DNA of 64,000 nt from Bog-756 sp963830165 (lineage in GTDB: Bacteria > Actinomycetota > Acidimicrobiia > Acidimicrobiales > RAAP-2), in assembly GCA_963830165.1 (NCBI GenBank), contig CAWHKZ010000008.1, positions 434,001-498,000 of the forward strand, read 5' to 3'. The translations under genes were made by a program, and so were the position numbers. Position 1 is the stretch's first letter; every line of letters starts with the position of its first letter. The notes beneath the pieces were generated by a model, which was not told where the DNA came from, did no database searches, and saw only the letters and a list, made by a program, of their open reading frames with translations. Positions 43,270-52,619 of this stretch are shown in pieces.

Positions 43270-46200
43270 TCAGCCGGCACGATCCCGACGGAGCCGGGCC
43301 GCCCTGCGGGCCTCGGCGTAGATCCGGCGGTGCTCGGCCACCACGCGCTCCCAGCGGAAGGCCAGCGACCGCTGCCCCGCCCGGGCGGCCAGGTCCCCGC
43401 GGAGCCCGTCGTCCGCCAGCACGCGTCCCACCGACCGGGCGATCCCCTCGACGTCGTTCGAGTCCGCGACCAGCACCGACGCGCGGGCGTCGTTGAACAG
43501 CGGCTGGTCCGTCACCACGATGGCCCGACCGAGGGGCAGGACGAAGCGCAGGGCGGCGCTCGAGGACTCCCCCGTGTCCCGGTACGGCAGGACGATGACG
43601 TCGGCGCCGCGCAGCAGGACCCGCGCCGCCTCGTCCGACAGGTAGTCGGTGAGCAGCAGGACGTTGGCGTCCATCCCCCGGGCCGTGATCTCGGCCCGGA
43701 TGCCGGCCTCGTACTGCTTCGACTCGATGTTCGGGTACTGGGCGCACAGGGCCAGGAGCAGGATGTCAGGGTGCGTCCGGCGCAGCTGGTCGACGGCCTC
43801 CACCAGCTCGAACGTCCCCTTGTGGGGCAGCAGGAAGCCGAACGTGCCGACCACCGGACGCTCGCCCAGGCCGAGCTCCTCCCGGACCTGCCCGGGCGTG
43901 AGTCCGGGGGGTGGCGCCGACCCGATCGGCACGAGGGTCACGTTGTCCTCAATCCCCATGTCGGCCAGGTAACGGGCGTCGGACTCCTGGTGGACGATGA
44001 GCTGATCGACCCGGGCCAGCGTGTCGCGGATCTGGCGCAGGGTGAGCAGGTTGCCCTGGTCGTCGTAGTCCAGGGTCCGGTGCATCGTCAGCACCACGCC
44101 CCGCCGGTCGAGCTGCCGGTCGAGCAGGGCGGCGAGGCGCTCGAACTCGAAGAAGCCGAAGTTGAACTGCACGTGGAGCACGTCGGCCTCGCTGACCAGC
44201 AGCGCGTCCTCGAGCCCGTCGAGATCGGGCGTCCAGCGGTCCTTCCAGGTCCGCACCACGCCCAGTTCGGCGGCCGGGTCGATCACCTCGACGTCCACGT
44301 CGGCGAAGATGTCGAACGCCACGGAGTCCCGGGTGTGCTCGACGAGGTAGCGGCTGTTCTCGGCGATGCCGCAGCGCGAGTTCCACGAGGTGACCATGGC
44401 CACCCGCCGGCAGCCGACCTCGTCCTCGACCTCCTCGATGAGCGCCCGCCACCGGTCCACGGCCGCCGCCCACGAGTACTCGGCGGCGATCCGGGCGCGG
44501 GCGCGCTCGACCCGCCCGGCCACCTCGGGCGCGCCCGGGTCGGCGGCCATCCGGGCGAGTTCGACGGCCAGGGCGGCGGCGTCCGGCTCGGCCCACAGGG
44601 ACTCCCCCTCGGCGAGGTGGCTCTCCGCTTCGACCAGCTCGAACGGGATGGTCACGGCCGTCTCCTCGGACACGAAGTCGGCCAGTCCCGACCAGGCCAC
44701 GCTGATGACCGGCACGCCGGCCAGCATGGCCTCGGCCACGGGCAGCCCGAACCCCTCGCCCCGTGACGGGTGGACGTAGCAGTCGGCCAGTCCGTAGAGC
44801 GCGCCCAGTTCGCGGTCGGTCAGGTCGCGATCGATCCAGCGCACGTCGGGGGGATCGTCGTGGCCGGCCCGCAGGTCGTCGAGCAGCCCGGCCACGGCGT
44901 TGTGGGGGTTGGGGAAGGTCTTGAGCACCAGGGTCACGTCGTCGGTCCCCGTGAAGGCGGCGAAGTAGGCCCCCAGGAGGACGTCGACCCCCTTGCGGGG
45001 GAAGGCCGAGCTGATGTGCAGGAAGGTGAAGCCCGACAGGTCGACGAGCTCGGGTGCCGAGATGCGTGCGCCCGGGTCGGGGGCGTCGACGCCGTTGCCG
45101 ACCACCCGGATGGGCACCGTGGCACCCGAGTCCCGCAGGGCGTCGGCGACGAACCTGGACGTCACCCCGATGCCGTCCAGGTTGGCGTTGAAGTCCTCGA
45201 TCATCGCCGCCGGCACCCGACTCTCCTCCCAGGCGAAGTACTCGAGGGTGAGGCCGCCGGGCGAGTCGGCGGTCCGGGGCGGCCACATCTGACGGATGGC
45301 CACGTCCGGGTAGGGCACGCGTGCGGCGCGGCGGTACAGGGGCACGACCTCGGGGTGGCGTTCGAGGTCGGAGGGCGAGGGCAGGTAGTCACCGGGTCCC
45401 TCGGTCGGGTACAGCGACACCGCGACGTCGGGCGATCCGTCCAGGCCGAGGGCCAGCTTCCGGTTCATCGTGGCCAGGCTGTAGCTGGTCTCGAAGGGTC
45501 CCTGCACCTGGATCTCGAGTGGCGGGACGTCGCCGCTGGCCCGGGCCACGACGCGTTCCAGGGCGCCGGGCAGGTCGAAGGAGGAGACCTGGGCCACCCG
45601 GGTGCTCTGGCGGTCGAGCAGGCGCTGGCGCAGGCCGGGGTCGGTGTCCAGGGCCTCGACGGTCGCCGCCACCGTGGTCGGGTCCTGGGTCCGCAACAGG
45701 ACGCCCGCCCCACCCAGTGTCTCGGGTACGGCGGAGGACGCGTAGGCCACGACCGGTAGTCGTGCGGCCATGGCCTCGAGGAGCGGTACGCCGAAGCCCT
45801 CGTGGTCGCTCAGCGACACGTAGGCACCCGCTCCGGCGAACACGGCCCGCAGCTCGCGGTCCGGGACCTTGCCCCGGAAGAGCACCCGGTCCTCGATCCG
45901 CAGCCGTGCGGCCGTGCGCACCAGCTCGGCGCGGTAGCGCTCGTCGGTGGTGCCCCCGACCAGGTGGAGTCGGGCACGGGCGTCGAAGGTCCGGGAGTAC
46001 GCGGCAAAGGCCTCGATGAGGAGGTGCTGGCACTTGTTGGGGACCACCCGGCCCACGAACATCCAGTCGGTCGACCGGGGGCCGCCGATGCGGCCGGCCG
46101 CCTCGAATTCGGAGTAGTCGATCCGCACCGGGATGACGTCGACGCGCCGGAACCCCGTCGCCAGCATCTCGGACCGGTTGAAGTTGGAGTCGGCCACGCC

Positions 46201-46578
46201 GAACAGCGACCGGCGGGCCAGGTAGCCGAGCTGCTCCCGCCCGAGCCGGCAGTACTTCCTGGCCACCGGGTCCTCGAAGAAGTGCTCGGGGGTGACGTTG
46301 TGGTACATGGTCACGATCGGGTTCGCCAGGTCCACGACGTCGTCGAAGGAGTCACTGCCGTGGGAGTGGTGGACGAGGAGGAGTTCGTCCTCGGACCCGG
46401 CGTAGGTCCCGATGGGGAGCACGTGCCGGGCCAGCTCGGGGTCCACGTGCTCGGCGAAGATCTCGGAACGCCACCCCGACCGCCGGAGGTGGGCCTGCAC
46501 CTCGAGCATCTGGTTGGTGATGGCATCCCCTGGCGCGGTCCCGGAGTGGAACTGGTGGACGGCGTCGAATCCGGTCAC
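43270..46578 (-). CDS. Three-module glycosyltransferase fusion (GT4-type)
   Basis: 1102 residues from GTG 46578, in a GTGA overlap with the upstream methyltransferase stop. There are three consecutive GT-B modules. Module 1 (about 1-390): VHQFHSGTAPGDAITNQMLE, WMFVGRVVPNKCQHLLIEAF, LSDHEGFGVPLLEAMAARLP. Module 2 (about 400-750): FLHISSAFPRKGVDVLLGAY, HPSRGEGFGLPVAEAMLAGV. Module 3 (about 755-1102): VAMVTSWNSRCGIAENSRYL, TFGFLLPHKGTFELVEAV, PYRDTGESSSAALRFVLPLG. Each holds an EX7E-like donor motif; in the third it is weaker. A single polypeptide could add several sugars in turn to one acceptor, as in capsule or O-antigen polymer assembly. The coupled methyltransferase may cap the chain. Confidence 0.88.
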   Translation of the reverse strand: MTGFDAVHQFHSGTAPGDAITNQMLEVQAHLRRSGWRSEIFAEHVDPELARHVLPIGTYAGSEDELLLVHHSHGSDSFDDVVDLANPIVTMYHNVTPEHFFEDPVARKYCRLGREQLGYLARRSLFGVADSNFNRSEMLATGFRRVDVIPVRIDYSEFEAAGRIGGPRSTDWMFVGRVVPNKCQHLLIEAFAAYSRTFDARARLHLVGGTTDERYRAELVRTAARLRIEDRVLFRGKVPDRELRAVFAGAGAYVSLSDHEGFGVPLLEAMAARLPVVAYASSAVPETLGGAGVLLRTQDPTTVAATVEALDTDPGLRQRLLDRQSTRVAQVSSFDLPGALERVVARASGDVPPLEIQVQGPFETSYSLATMNRKLALGLDGSPDVAVSLYPTEGPGDYLPSPSDLERHPEVVPLYRRAARVPYPDVAIRQMWPPRTADSPGGLTLEYFAWEESRVPAAMIEDFNANLDGIGVTSRFVADALRDSGATVPIRVVGNGVDAPDPGARISAPELVDLSGFTFLHISSAFPRKGVDVLLGAYFAAFTGTDDVTLVLKTFPNPHNAVAGLLDDLRAGHDDPPDVRWIDRDLTDRELGALYGLADCYVHPSRGEGFGLPVAEAMLAGVPVISVAWSGLADFVSEETAVTIPFELVEAESHLAEGESLWAEPDAAALAVELARMAADPGAPEVAGRVERARARIAAEYSWAAAVDRWRALIEEVEDEVGCRRVAMVTSWNSRCGIAENSRYLVEHTRDSVAFDIFADVDVEVIDPAAELGVVRTWKDRWTPDLDGLEDALLVSEADVLHVQFNFGFFEFERLAALLDRQLDRRGVVLTMHRTLDYDDQGNLLTLRQIRDTLARVDQLIVHQESDARYLADMGIEDNVTLVPIGSAPPPGLTPGQVREELGLGERPVVGTFGFLLPHKGTFELVEAVDQLRRTHPDILLLALCAQYPNIESKQYEAGIRAEITARGMDANVLLLTDYLSDEAARVLLRGADVIVLPYRDTGESSSAALRFVLPLGRAIVVTDQPLFNDARASVLVADSNDVEGIARSVGRVLADDGLRGDLAARAGQRSLAFRWERVVAEHRRIYAEARRAARLRRDRAG

Positions 46579-47849
46579 TTGAGCGCGACGACCACGTAAT
46601 CCTGGTAGCCGAACACGTTCTGGAGCAGGTTCCGGACCGCACCACCCACGGCGTCGTCGGGCAGGTCGTCGCCGACGGCCAGAGCCGGGTGCGGCGACCG
46701 CTCCTCGAGCATCACCGTCCCGAACCCGACCTGTTCGCACAGGAAGCGCAGGGTCTCGGGGTGCACCGGGCGGACGTGCGACGTGTCGGCATAGAAGTGG
46801 TTGCCCAGCGCATACGAGCTACGGGGATTGATCGTCTCCATGACCAGGGCGCCCTCGGGCTGCAGGGCGGCGAGCGAGCGCCGGACCAGCTCCTCGAGCT
46901 CGGACGTCAGCAGGTGCTCCACCACCTGGGCGCAGAACACCCCCTTGAGGGAGTCGGGTGGAGTCTGGAGGAGGAAGTGGATCGCGTCGTCCTGGACAGC
47001 GGGCAGCCCCTGGTCCAGGCAGGCCGCCACCATGCCGGCGTCCGTGTCCACCCCCAGCACGTCGTGGCCCTCGTCGGCCAGCATCCGAAGCATCTCACCC
47101 CGGCCGCAGCCGATGTCGACGATCCTGCCCGCCACCGACGGTGGGGGGAAGAGCGTGAGGTAGCGCCGCTGGGCCTCGGCGATCTGCGCCGGGTCGCCCC
47201 GGAAGCGGCGCTCGAACTCGACGTAGTCGATGTCGGCACCGCTCACCGTTTCCGCGCCGAGCCGGTCGAGCATGGTCGAGAACTCCTTGGACAGCACCCG
47301 GAGATCTTCCTGATCGGCCGCGTCCCGGACCACCACCTGGAGGTGGGTGACCAGTCTGACCATCTCGTCGGTGACCGCCTGCTGGCGGCGGAGCCGCTCG
47401 GCCGTCGCCACCATGTCGAGCTTGGTCCGGACGTTCTGACGGCGCAGCTCCTCGACCTCCCCCTCCAACTGATGGATGGCGTTGTAGGCCTCCGAGGCGA
47501 AGTCGACGGCCAGGGCGTCGATCTGCTCCTGGACCTGGAACCGTGGCTCCACGTACCAGCTCGTCGCCCGGCGGACCATCTTGCGGGCCAGCGCCCCGGC
47601 CTTGCCCCGCGCACCGGGTCCGGGGGTCACCTCGGGCGGGTGCATCTCGCGGTGGAGGATCCGCATCCCGTGGACGGGCTCCACCAGGGCGGGCAGTCCC
47701 CGGACCTCGGTCGCACCGGGGGCGCCGGCACCGGCATCGATCCGCCGGATCAGCTCCTCCACCCTGCTGACCAGGGCCTCCGTCGAGGCAACGTTGCCGT
47801 CGACGTCGAGCACGGGCCCTCCGTCCGGGGGCGTGATCGGCGTCTCCAT
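46575..47849 (-). CDS. SAM-dependent methyltransferase with coiled-coil N-terminal region
   Basis: 424 residues from ATG 47849. Residues about 20-215 are helical with a coiled-coil segment (AIHQLEGEVEELRRQNVRTK). The methyltransferase domain starts near residue 240 with the SAM-binding motif IVDIGCGRGEMLRMLADEGH, then VLGVDTDAGMV, FCAQVVEHL and LVMETINPRSSYALGNHF. The layout resembles chain-terminating methyltransferases of surface polysaccharides, where a coiled coil measures or tethers the enzyme. A TATGCT lies about ten bases before the ATG, with no ribosome site, so the transcript may be leaderless. It is coupled to the downstream glycosyltransferase fusion. Confidence 0.87.
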   Translation of the reverse strand: METPITPPDGGPVLDVDGNVASTEALVSRVEELIRRIDAGAGAPGATEVRGLPALVEPVHGMRILHREMHPPEVTPGPGARGKAGALARKMVRRATSWYVEPRFQVQEQIDALAVDFASEAYNAIHQLEGEVEELRRQNVRTKLDMVATAERLRRQQAVTDEMVRLVTHLQVVVRDAADQEDLRVLSKEFSTMLDRLGAETVSGADIDYVEFERRFRGDPAQIAEAQRRYLTLFPPPSVAGRIVDIGCGRGEMLRMLADEGHDVLGVDTDAGMVAACLDQGLPAVQDDAIHFLLQTPPDSLKGVFCAQVVEHLLTSELEELVRRSLAALQPEGALVMETINPRSSYALGNHFYADTSHVRPVHPETLRFLCEQVGFGTVMLEERSPHPALAVGDDLPDDAVGGAVRNLLQNVFGYQDYVVVALK

Positions 47850-48019
47850 GGGTGATCAGCATACTTGGGGGCCCGGGGAGCGCCGGCGATCCGGCAGCCC
47901 CCGGCGGAGCCCTTCGTCACCCGGTGTTGCCCGGGACCTGGCGGCGCGAACCTCCCGTCCGGGCACCCCGGTCCCGGGACCCGCCGCCTGGTCGTCGGTA
48001 CACTCCGGAGGTGGCGACG

Positions 48020-49654
48020 GTGGAACCCGCGGGGGCGGACACCTCCGGGTCGGCGGCACCCGACGGCACCGTGGCGACGGTGACGGCCGGCCGGTCGGAC
48101 CAGGGCGGCGGGCGGTCCCCGCCCGACATCGGCGCGGGGCGTCACGCCCATTCGCCCGCCCGGGGGAAGCGCACCCGCTGGAGCCTCCTCCGCCTCGCCG
48201 GCGCCGCCGTCCTCCTCGTCTGGGCGGTCGGACTCATGGCGCTGTCGACCGTCGTGTACCACCGCAATTTCCTGGCCGAGGACTTCGCCCAGTACAACCA
48301 GGCGTGGTCGTTGATCGGCACGGGTCACCTGAACCCGTTCGACACGGTCTACGGGTACCCCTACATCAAGTTCGACCTCGAACTGATCATGTGGCCGCTC
48401 GCCCTGCTCCACATCGTCACACCCCAGCCGGTCGTCCTGCTGTGGGTGCAGGCCCTGGCCATGGCCGGCACCGGCATCGTCTCGTTCGCCTGGATCACCG
48501 AGTACCTCGAACGCAGGGGGATCGCCTGGAGCTGGGCGGTCGGCATCAGCGCCGCCGTCCTGGTCGCGGTCATGGTGAATCCGGGCGTCTACCGGACCAT
48601 CCAGTTCGACGTCCACCTGGAGCCGCTGGCCACGTTCTTCCTCGTGCTGGCGGGGCGCGACCTGTGGCACGGCCGGATCCGTCGGGCCTGGATCTGGACG
48701 GCCGTCGTGCTGCTCTGCGGGACGTTCGCCGCGGTGACGGTGGTCGGCCTCGGCATCTCGGCCGTGCTGGCCGGTCGGGAGACACGGCGGACCGGACTCC
48801 TTGTGGTGGGAGCCGGCCTGGTCTGGACCGGCCTCATCTCGGTGCTGCACGCCGACCTGGGGTCGGGCATCGACTTGTACGCCTACCTGGACGGGCGCAC
48901 GTCCCTGCCCGCCACCGGCGGCGTGGCTTTCATCGTGGCCGGTGTCGCGACCCACCCCTGGCGGGTCGTCGACCACCTGGCCGACCGACTGGGCGACGCC
49001 TACACCCTGCTCAAGCCGGTCGGCGTGGTCGGTCTGGCCTCGGCCTGGGGCTTCGGCGTGCCGGTCACCGTGCTGACCGTCGACGCCCTCAACTCCCGGC
49101 CCGACTTCCTGCGCGACTCCTACCAGAACTTCGCGGTGTTCCCCTTCGTGCTGCTCGGCACCGTGATGGTGCTGGTGTGGGTGGCCGGCCGGGTGTCGTG
49201 GGGATGGGTCGCCTCCGCGGTGGTCGGGGCCGCCGTCCTGGGTCAGGCGCTCGCCTGGGGCTACTCGGCCTCGCCGGGTTCGGTACGCTTCACGCTCTCC
49301 CAGGTGGCACCGTCCACGGGCGCAGCCCTCCGCACCGCACTGGCCCGGACCCCACCGGAAGCCGAGACGATCGTGAGCCTCAGCGTCATGGGACGGTTCT
49401 GCGGGCGACAGTGGTGCTACTTCTTCTCTCCCGACGGGGCGCGCCCGGTCCACTCCCGGGACGTCGTCTTCGTGTTCGCCACGGCCAACGAGCCCTCGAC
49501 CACGCCGGCCGGCGTGCTGGCGGCCGTCGCCTACGTGCGCGACGACCTGCACGCCCGGGTGCTGGTCGACGCCGACACCGTGGTGGCCCTCGAGTGGACG
49601 CCGCCCCCGGGCACGACCGAGGTCACCGTCCCGACCACCCCCCAGCCGGCGTGA
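48020..49654 (+). CDS. DUF2079 multi-span membrane protein
   Basis: 544 residues from GTG 48020, chosen because GGAGG ends eight bases upstream. GTG 48011 would add three residues but overlaps that site. The N-terminal 50 residues are hydrophilic, followed by about eleven hydrophobic helices (LLRLAGAAVLLVWAVGLMAL; VILVVW-type stretches to about 440). NFLAEDFAQYNQAWSLIGTG, then HLNPF, FDLELIMWPLALLH and VHLEPLATFFLVLAGR are characteristic of DUF2079, a GT-C-like family that probably transfers sugar from a lipid carrier on the outer face. The C-terminal 100 residues are soluble, including MGRFCGRQWCYFF. It diverges from the methyltransferase gene. The substrate is unknown. Confidence 0.82.
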   Translation: MEPAGADTSGSAAPDGTVATVTAGRSDQGGGRSPPDIGAGRHAHSPARGKRTRWSLLRLAGAAVLLVWAVGLMALSTVVYHRNFLAEDFAQYNQAWSLIGTGHLNPFDTVYGYPYIKFDLELIMWPLALLHIVTPQPVVLLWVQALAMAGTGIVSFAWITEYLERRGIAWSWAVGISAAVLVAVMVNPGVYRTIQFDVHLEPLATFFLVLAGRDLWHGRIRRAWIWTAVVLLCGTFAAVTVVGLGISAVLAGRETRRTGLLVVGAGLVWTGLISVLHADLGSGIDLYAYLDGRTSLPATGGVAFIVAGVATHPWRVVDHLADRLGDAYTLLKPVGVVGLASAWGFGVPVTVLTVDALNSRPDFLRDSYQNFAVFPFVLLGTVMVLVWVAGRVSWGWVASAVVGAAVLGQALAWGYSASPGSVRFTLSQVAPSTGAALRTALARTPPEAETIVSLSVMGRFCGRQWCYFFSPDGARPVHSRDVVFVFATANEPSTTPAGVLAAVAYVRDDLHARVLVDADTVVALEWTPPPGTTEVTVPTTPQPA

Positions 49655-49741
49655 AGGACCCGGGACCACCACCCCGGAGGGCGCCGGCACCGTACCCGGT
49701 CCGCCCGACAGGTCACCCCGGCCGGGTTAGCGTCTGACCTC

Positions 49742-51067
49742 ATGCAGCCCGCTCCCAACCCTCCCCCGGCAGACCTCGCCCCGGGCGTCGGAGCGGCGGA
49801 CGGACCCGACGCCGCCCGTCCGGCGGGCGCCGAGGTCGAGGTCCTCTTCTCGATCGACGACCTGGAGGGCAAGCTCGAGGAGATCGACCAGGCGTGGGCC
49901 GTGTCCGACGACGCCATGCGGGCCGTCTTCCAGAGCTTCGTCTACGAACCGGCCGGCGACCTGCCGCCCGACCCGTACAGCCCGGACTACACCGAGCACC
50001 AGTTCGCCCTCTACCGGCTGATCGCGGACCGACCCCACTACGAGGTCCAGAACGAGCGGTCGGACTTCCCGGTCGACGCCAACCGGCCCTTCCCGTACTA
50101 CACCGAGAGCCCCGAAACGGTCGGCCACACGCTGATGGCCATCGGCTTCATCATCCGCACCATGCGGCTGGCGGCCGGCTCGTCGATCCTCGAGCTCGGT
50201 CCGGGCTGGGGCAACACGACCATCGAGCTGGCCCGCATGGGCTACGACGTGACCGCCATCGACATCGACCCGACGTTCGTCGGGCTCATCGCCGAGCGGG
50301 CCGCCAAGTTCGCCCTCGACGTCGACGCACGCCAGGGCACGTTCCTCGAGATCGACCGCCTGGACCGCCGCTACGACGCCGTCCTGTTCTACGAGTGCTT
50401 CCACCACTGCTCCGACCACCGGGGCCTCGTGGCCAAACTGGCCGACGTGATCACACCCGGTGGGCGGGTCTTCTTCGCCGCCGAGCCGGTCACCGAGTCG
50501 TTCCCGGTGCCGTGGGGCGTCCGCACCGATGGCGAGTCCCTGTGGGCCATCCGGCGCAACGGCTGGCTGGAGCTGGGCTTCCAGGAGTCCTACTTCCTGC
50601 GGATGCTGGCCCATGCCGGCTGGGTGGTGACCAAGCACACCACCGACTCCACCCATCTCGGGGTGATCTTCGAGGCCCGGCGGGCCGGCGGGTCCTACCC
50701 CGTCTGCGGTCGGACCCTGCCCCCCGACGAGGAGGCGACGTGGCAGCCCCTCGAGGAGTCGGATTCGACGAGTCGGTACACCACGGCCCGTAGTGAGCTG
50801 TCCGTGGAGCGGGGCGGCCCCTTCGGGCTCGCATCGGTCGGTGTGGTCAACACGTCACCGTTGGACCTCCCGTACCGGGTCTCCCACGGCCGGCACGAGG
50901 TGACCGGGGTGTCGCCCGCGGGCAGCGCCCACGCCATCGACGTCCCCTACGACCCCGAAGGGCGATCCGTGGTGATCGAAGCCGAGCGCTGGCGGCCCGC
51001 CGAGGTGCTCCACAGCGCCGACGAGCGCACCCTCGGCCTGCTCGTGACGGGCGTCACACTGCACTGA
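49742..51067 (+). CDS. Class I SAM-dependent methyltransferase
   Basis: 441 residues from ATG 49742. The first 40 residues are Pro/Ala-rich. A helical region (IDDLEGKLEEIDQAW) precedes the catalytic domain. The SAM motif SILELGPGWGNTTIELARMG is near residue 150, then VTAIDIDPTFVGLIAE, AVLFYECFHHCSDH and ITPGGRVFFAAEPV. After about residue 330 comes an extra beta-rich domain with no family recognised. The LELGPGWGN motif is common in methyltransferases of surface glycan and lipid modification. It follows the DUF2079 gene by 87 bases on the same strand and probably belongs to the same glycan module. Confidence 0.83.
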   Translation: MQPAPNPPPADLAPGVGAADGPDAARPAGAEVEVLFSIDDLEGKLEEIDQAWAVSDDAMRAVFQSFVYEPAGDLPPDPYSPDYTEHQFALYRLIADRPHYEVQNERSDFPVDANRPFPYYTESPETVGHTLMAIGFIIRTMRLAAGSSILELGPGWGNTTIELARMGYDVTAIDIDPTFVGLIAERAAKFALDVDARQGTFLEIDRLDRRYDAVLFYECFHHCSDHRGLVAKLADVITPGGRVFFAAEPVTESFPVPWGVRTDGESLWAIRRNGWLELGFQESYFLRMLAHAGWVVTKHTTDSTHLGVIFEARRAGGSYPVCGRTLPPDEEATWQPLEESDSTSRYTTARSELSVERGGPFGLASVGVVNTSPLDLPYRVSHGRHEVTGVSPAGSAHAIDVPYDPEGRSVVIEAERWRPAEVLHSADERTLGLLVTGVTLH

Positions 51068-51102
51068 CCGTGCTCGGTCACCCCGTGGGAGGCGGGTCTG
51101 CC

Positions 51103-51140
51103 CGGGTCGGCTCCCCCGTACGCGGGTCGGCTCCCCCGTA
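51103..51140. repeat. Two direct 18-bp repeats
   Basis: CGGGTCGGCTCCCCCGTA occurs at 51103-51120 and 51123-51140, a 20-base period. It lies in the gap between convergent genes. Confidence 0.85.
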
Positions 51141-51165
51141 GGAGAGGCACCGGACGCGGTCCCGG

Positions 51166-52101
51166 TCAGGGACGGTGGGCCAGCTGGCTCGCCACCAGAC
51201 CGTCCAGGATGTCGGCCTCCGACACGAGGCACTCGGTGAATCCCAGCCGCTCCATGACGGCGTCCAGGACGAGCGCGCCCCCCACGATGACGTCCTGGCG
51301 GCCCGGGACCATGCCGGGCCGGGCCAGGCGCGCGGCCACCGTGTCGGCGGCGAGCTCCCGGTACCAGCGGCGCACGTCGTCCAAGGTCAGGACGGCGTGG
51401 TGGACCAGGTCGCGGTCGTAGACGGTCATGCCCTTGTGGAGCGAGGCGAGGGTGGACACCGTCCCGGCCAGTCCCACCAGCCGGCGGGACGAGGCGAACC
51501 GCGGGTGCTCGGCCACCGCCCGGTCGAGCTGGGTGTCGACCTCGACCCGGGCCGAGGCCAACTCGTCAGCCGTCGGCGGGTCGGAGGCGAGGAAGCGCTC
51601 GCTCAGCCGCACACATCCGAGCTGCAGCGAGACGGCGGCCAGGTCGGGATCGTCGGGACCGTCGCCGGCCACGAGCTCGGTGGAGCCGCCCCCGATGTCG
51701 AGCACCAGGAACGGGCCCTCGGACGGATCGAGGTCGGCCACCGCCCCGGCCAGCGACAGTCGACCTTCCTCGATGCCGGTCAGCAGTTCGGGCTCGAGCC
51801 CGGTGGCCGACCCCGCCGCCTCCAGGAAGTCGCTGCCGTTGGCCGCGTCGCGCGCCGCGGAGGTGGCGGCCAGGCGGCCCCGTCCGACGCCGAGGGCGTC
51901 CATCACCTGCCGGAACTCGACCAGGACGGCCACGCACCGCTCGATGGCCTCCGGGGCCAGCCGTCCGGTGGCGTCGACTCCCTCGCCCAGCCGGGTGATC
52001 CGCATCAGTCGCTCGAGGGGGTGCCCGTCGGCGTCGGCCACAAGGAGCCGGGTGGAGTTCGTGCCGCAGTCGATGGCGGCGATGGCCGCGTCGGATGCCA
52101 T
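51166..52101 (-). CDS. ppx: Exopolyphosphatase/guanosine pentaphosphate phosphatase (Ppx/GppA)
   Basis: 311 residues from ATG 52101, the single-lobe length usual for actinobacterial Ppx. The actin-like ATPase fold is clear: AAIDCGTNSTRLLVADADG (phosphate 1), RLAATSAARDAANG, the catalytic Glu region LTGIEEGRLSLAGA, and phosphate 2 in LVLDIGGGSTELVAG. VSLQLGCVRLSERFL and VGLAGTVSTLASL follow. It releases phosphate from polyphosphate or pppGpp and so links to the stringent response. It is the last gene of the eno-ftsB-DUF501-ppx operon, a gene order shared with mycobacteria and other Actinomycetota. Confidence 0.93.
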   Translation of the reverse strand: MASDAAIAAIDCGTNSTRLLVADADGHPLERLMRITRLGEGVDATGRLAPEAIERCVAVLVEFRQVMDALGVGRGRLAATSAARDAANGSDFLEAAGSATGLEPELLTGIEEGRLSLAGAVADLDPSEGPFLVLDIGGGSTELVAGDGPDDPDLAAVSLQLGCVRLSERFLASDPPTADELASARVEVDTQLDRAVAEHPRFASSRRLVGLAGTVSTLASLHKGMTVYDRDLVHHAVLTLDDVRRWYRELAADTVAARLARPGMVPGRQDVIVGGALVLDAVMERLGFTECLVSEADILDGLVASQLAHRP

Positions 52102-52154
52102 GGGCCCTTGCTACCACGCGACCCGACCGGCGACCATCGCCCGCCGGGGCCCGA

Positions 52155-52619
52155 TCAGACCGGGTGGAGGCCGATCCGCCGGGCCGTCCACTCCCCTACC
52201 GGATCGTCGGCACCGGTCAACCACCAGGCCAGGTGGGCGTGGAGGCACTTCACCCCGGTCCGGGTACCGCCCACTCCGCCCGAGGGGCGGGGGCCGGAAT
52301 GGCCCGGATCGATCAGGGCGTTCCGCTCGGCCGCGTAGGCGGCATGGGCGGCGGCGATGCGGTCCGCCGGGACGTCGGCCTCCGCGGCCCGGACGCCGCC
52401 CGCCGACTCGAGCCGGCTGACCGCCTCCCGGAGGTCCGGGTCGCACAGCCAGTACCGGGTGGGCATGGGCGTGCCGTCGTCGAGGAAGGGGGCGTTGGCC
52501 AGGACGGCCGGGGTACCGTCGGCGGCCCGCACCACAACCTCGAATGCGCCCGCCGGTCTCCGGCCGAGCAGCTCGGTGACCCGCGCGACGTCGTCCTCCG
52601 ACGCCCCGGCGGAGGTCAC
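52155..52619 (-). CDS. DUF501 domain protein
   Basis: 154 residues from GTG 52619, overlapping the upstream ftsB stop as GTGA. ELLGRRPAGAFEVVVRAADG and FLDDGTPMPTRYWLCDPDLR are the opening of DUF501. GGVGGTRTGVKCLHAHLAWW holds the conserved Cys and His residues that may bind metal, and DDPVGEWTARRIGL ends the domain. The function is unknown. Its position between ftsB and ppx is conserved in Actinomycetota, suggesting a link to division or envelope, but that is context only. Confidence 0.9.
   Translation of the reverse strand: MTSAGASEDDVARVTELLGRRPAGAFEVVVRAADGTPAVLANAPFLDDGTPMPTRYWLCDPDLREAVSRLESAGGVRAAEADVPADRIAAAHAAYAAERNALIDPGHSGPRPSGGVGGTRTGVKCLHAHLAWWLTGADDPVGEWTARRIGLHPV

Noticed and set aside
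51103..51140. 18-bp direct repeats as phage attachment sites
   Set aside because: They are separated by two bases with no integrase or tRNA nearby; local duplication is simpler.
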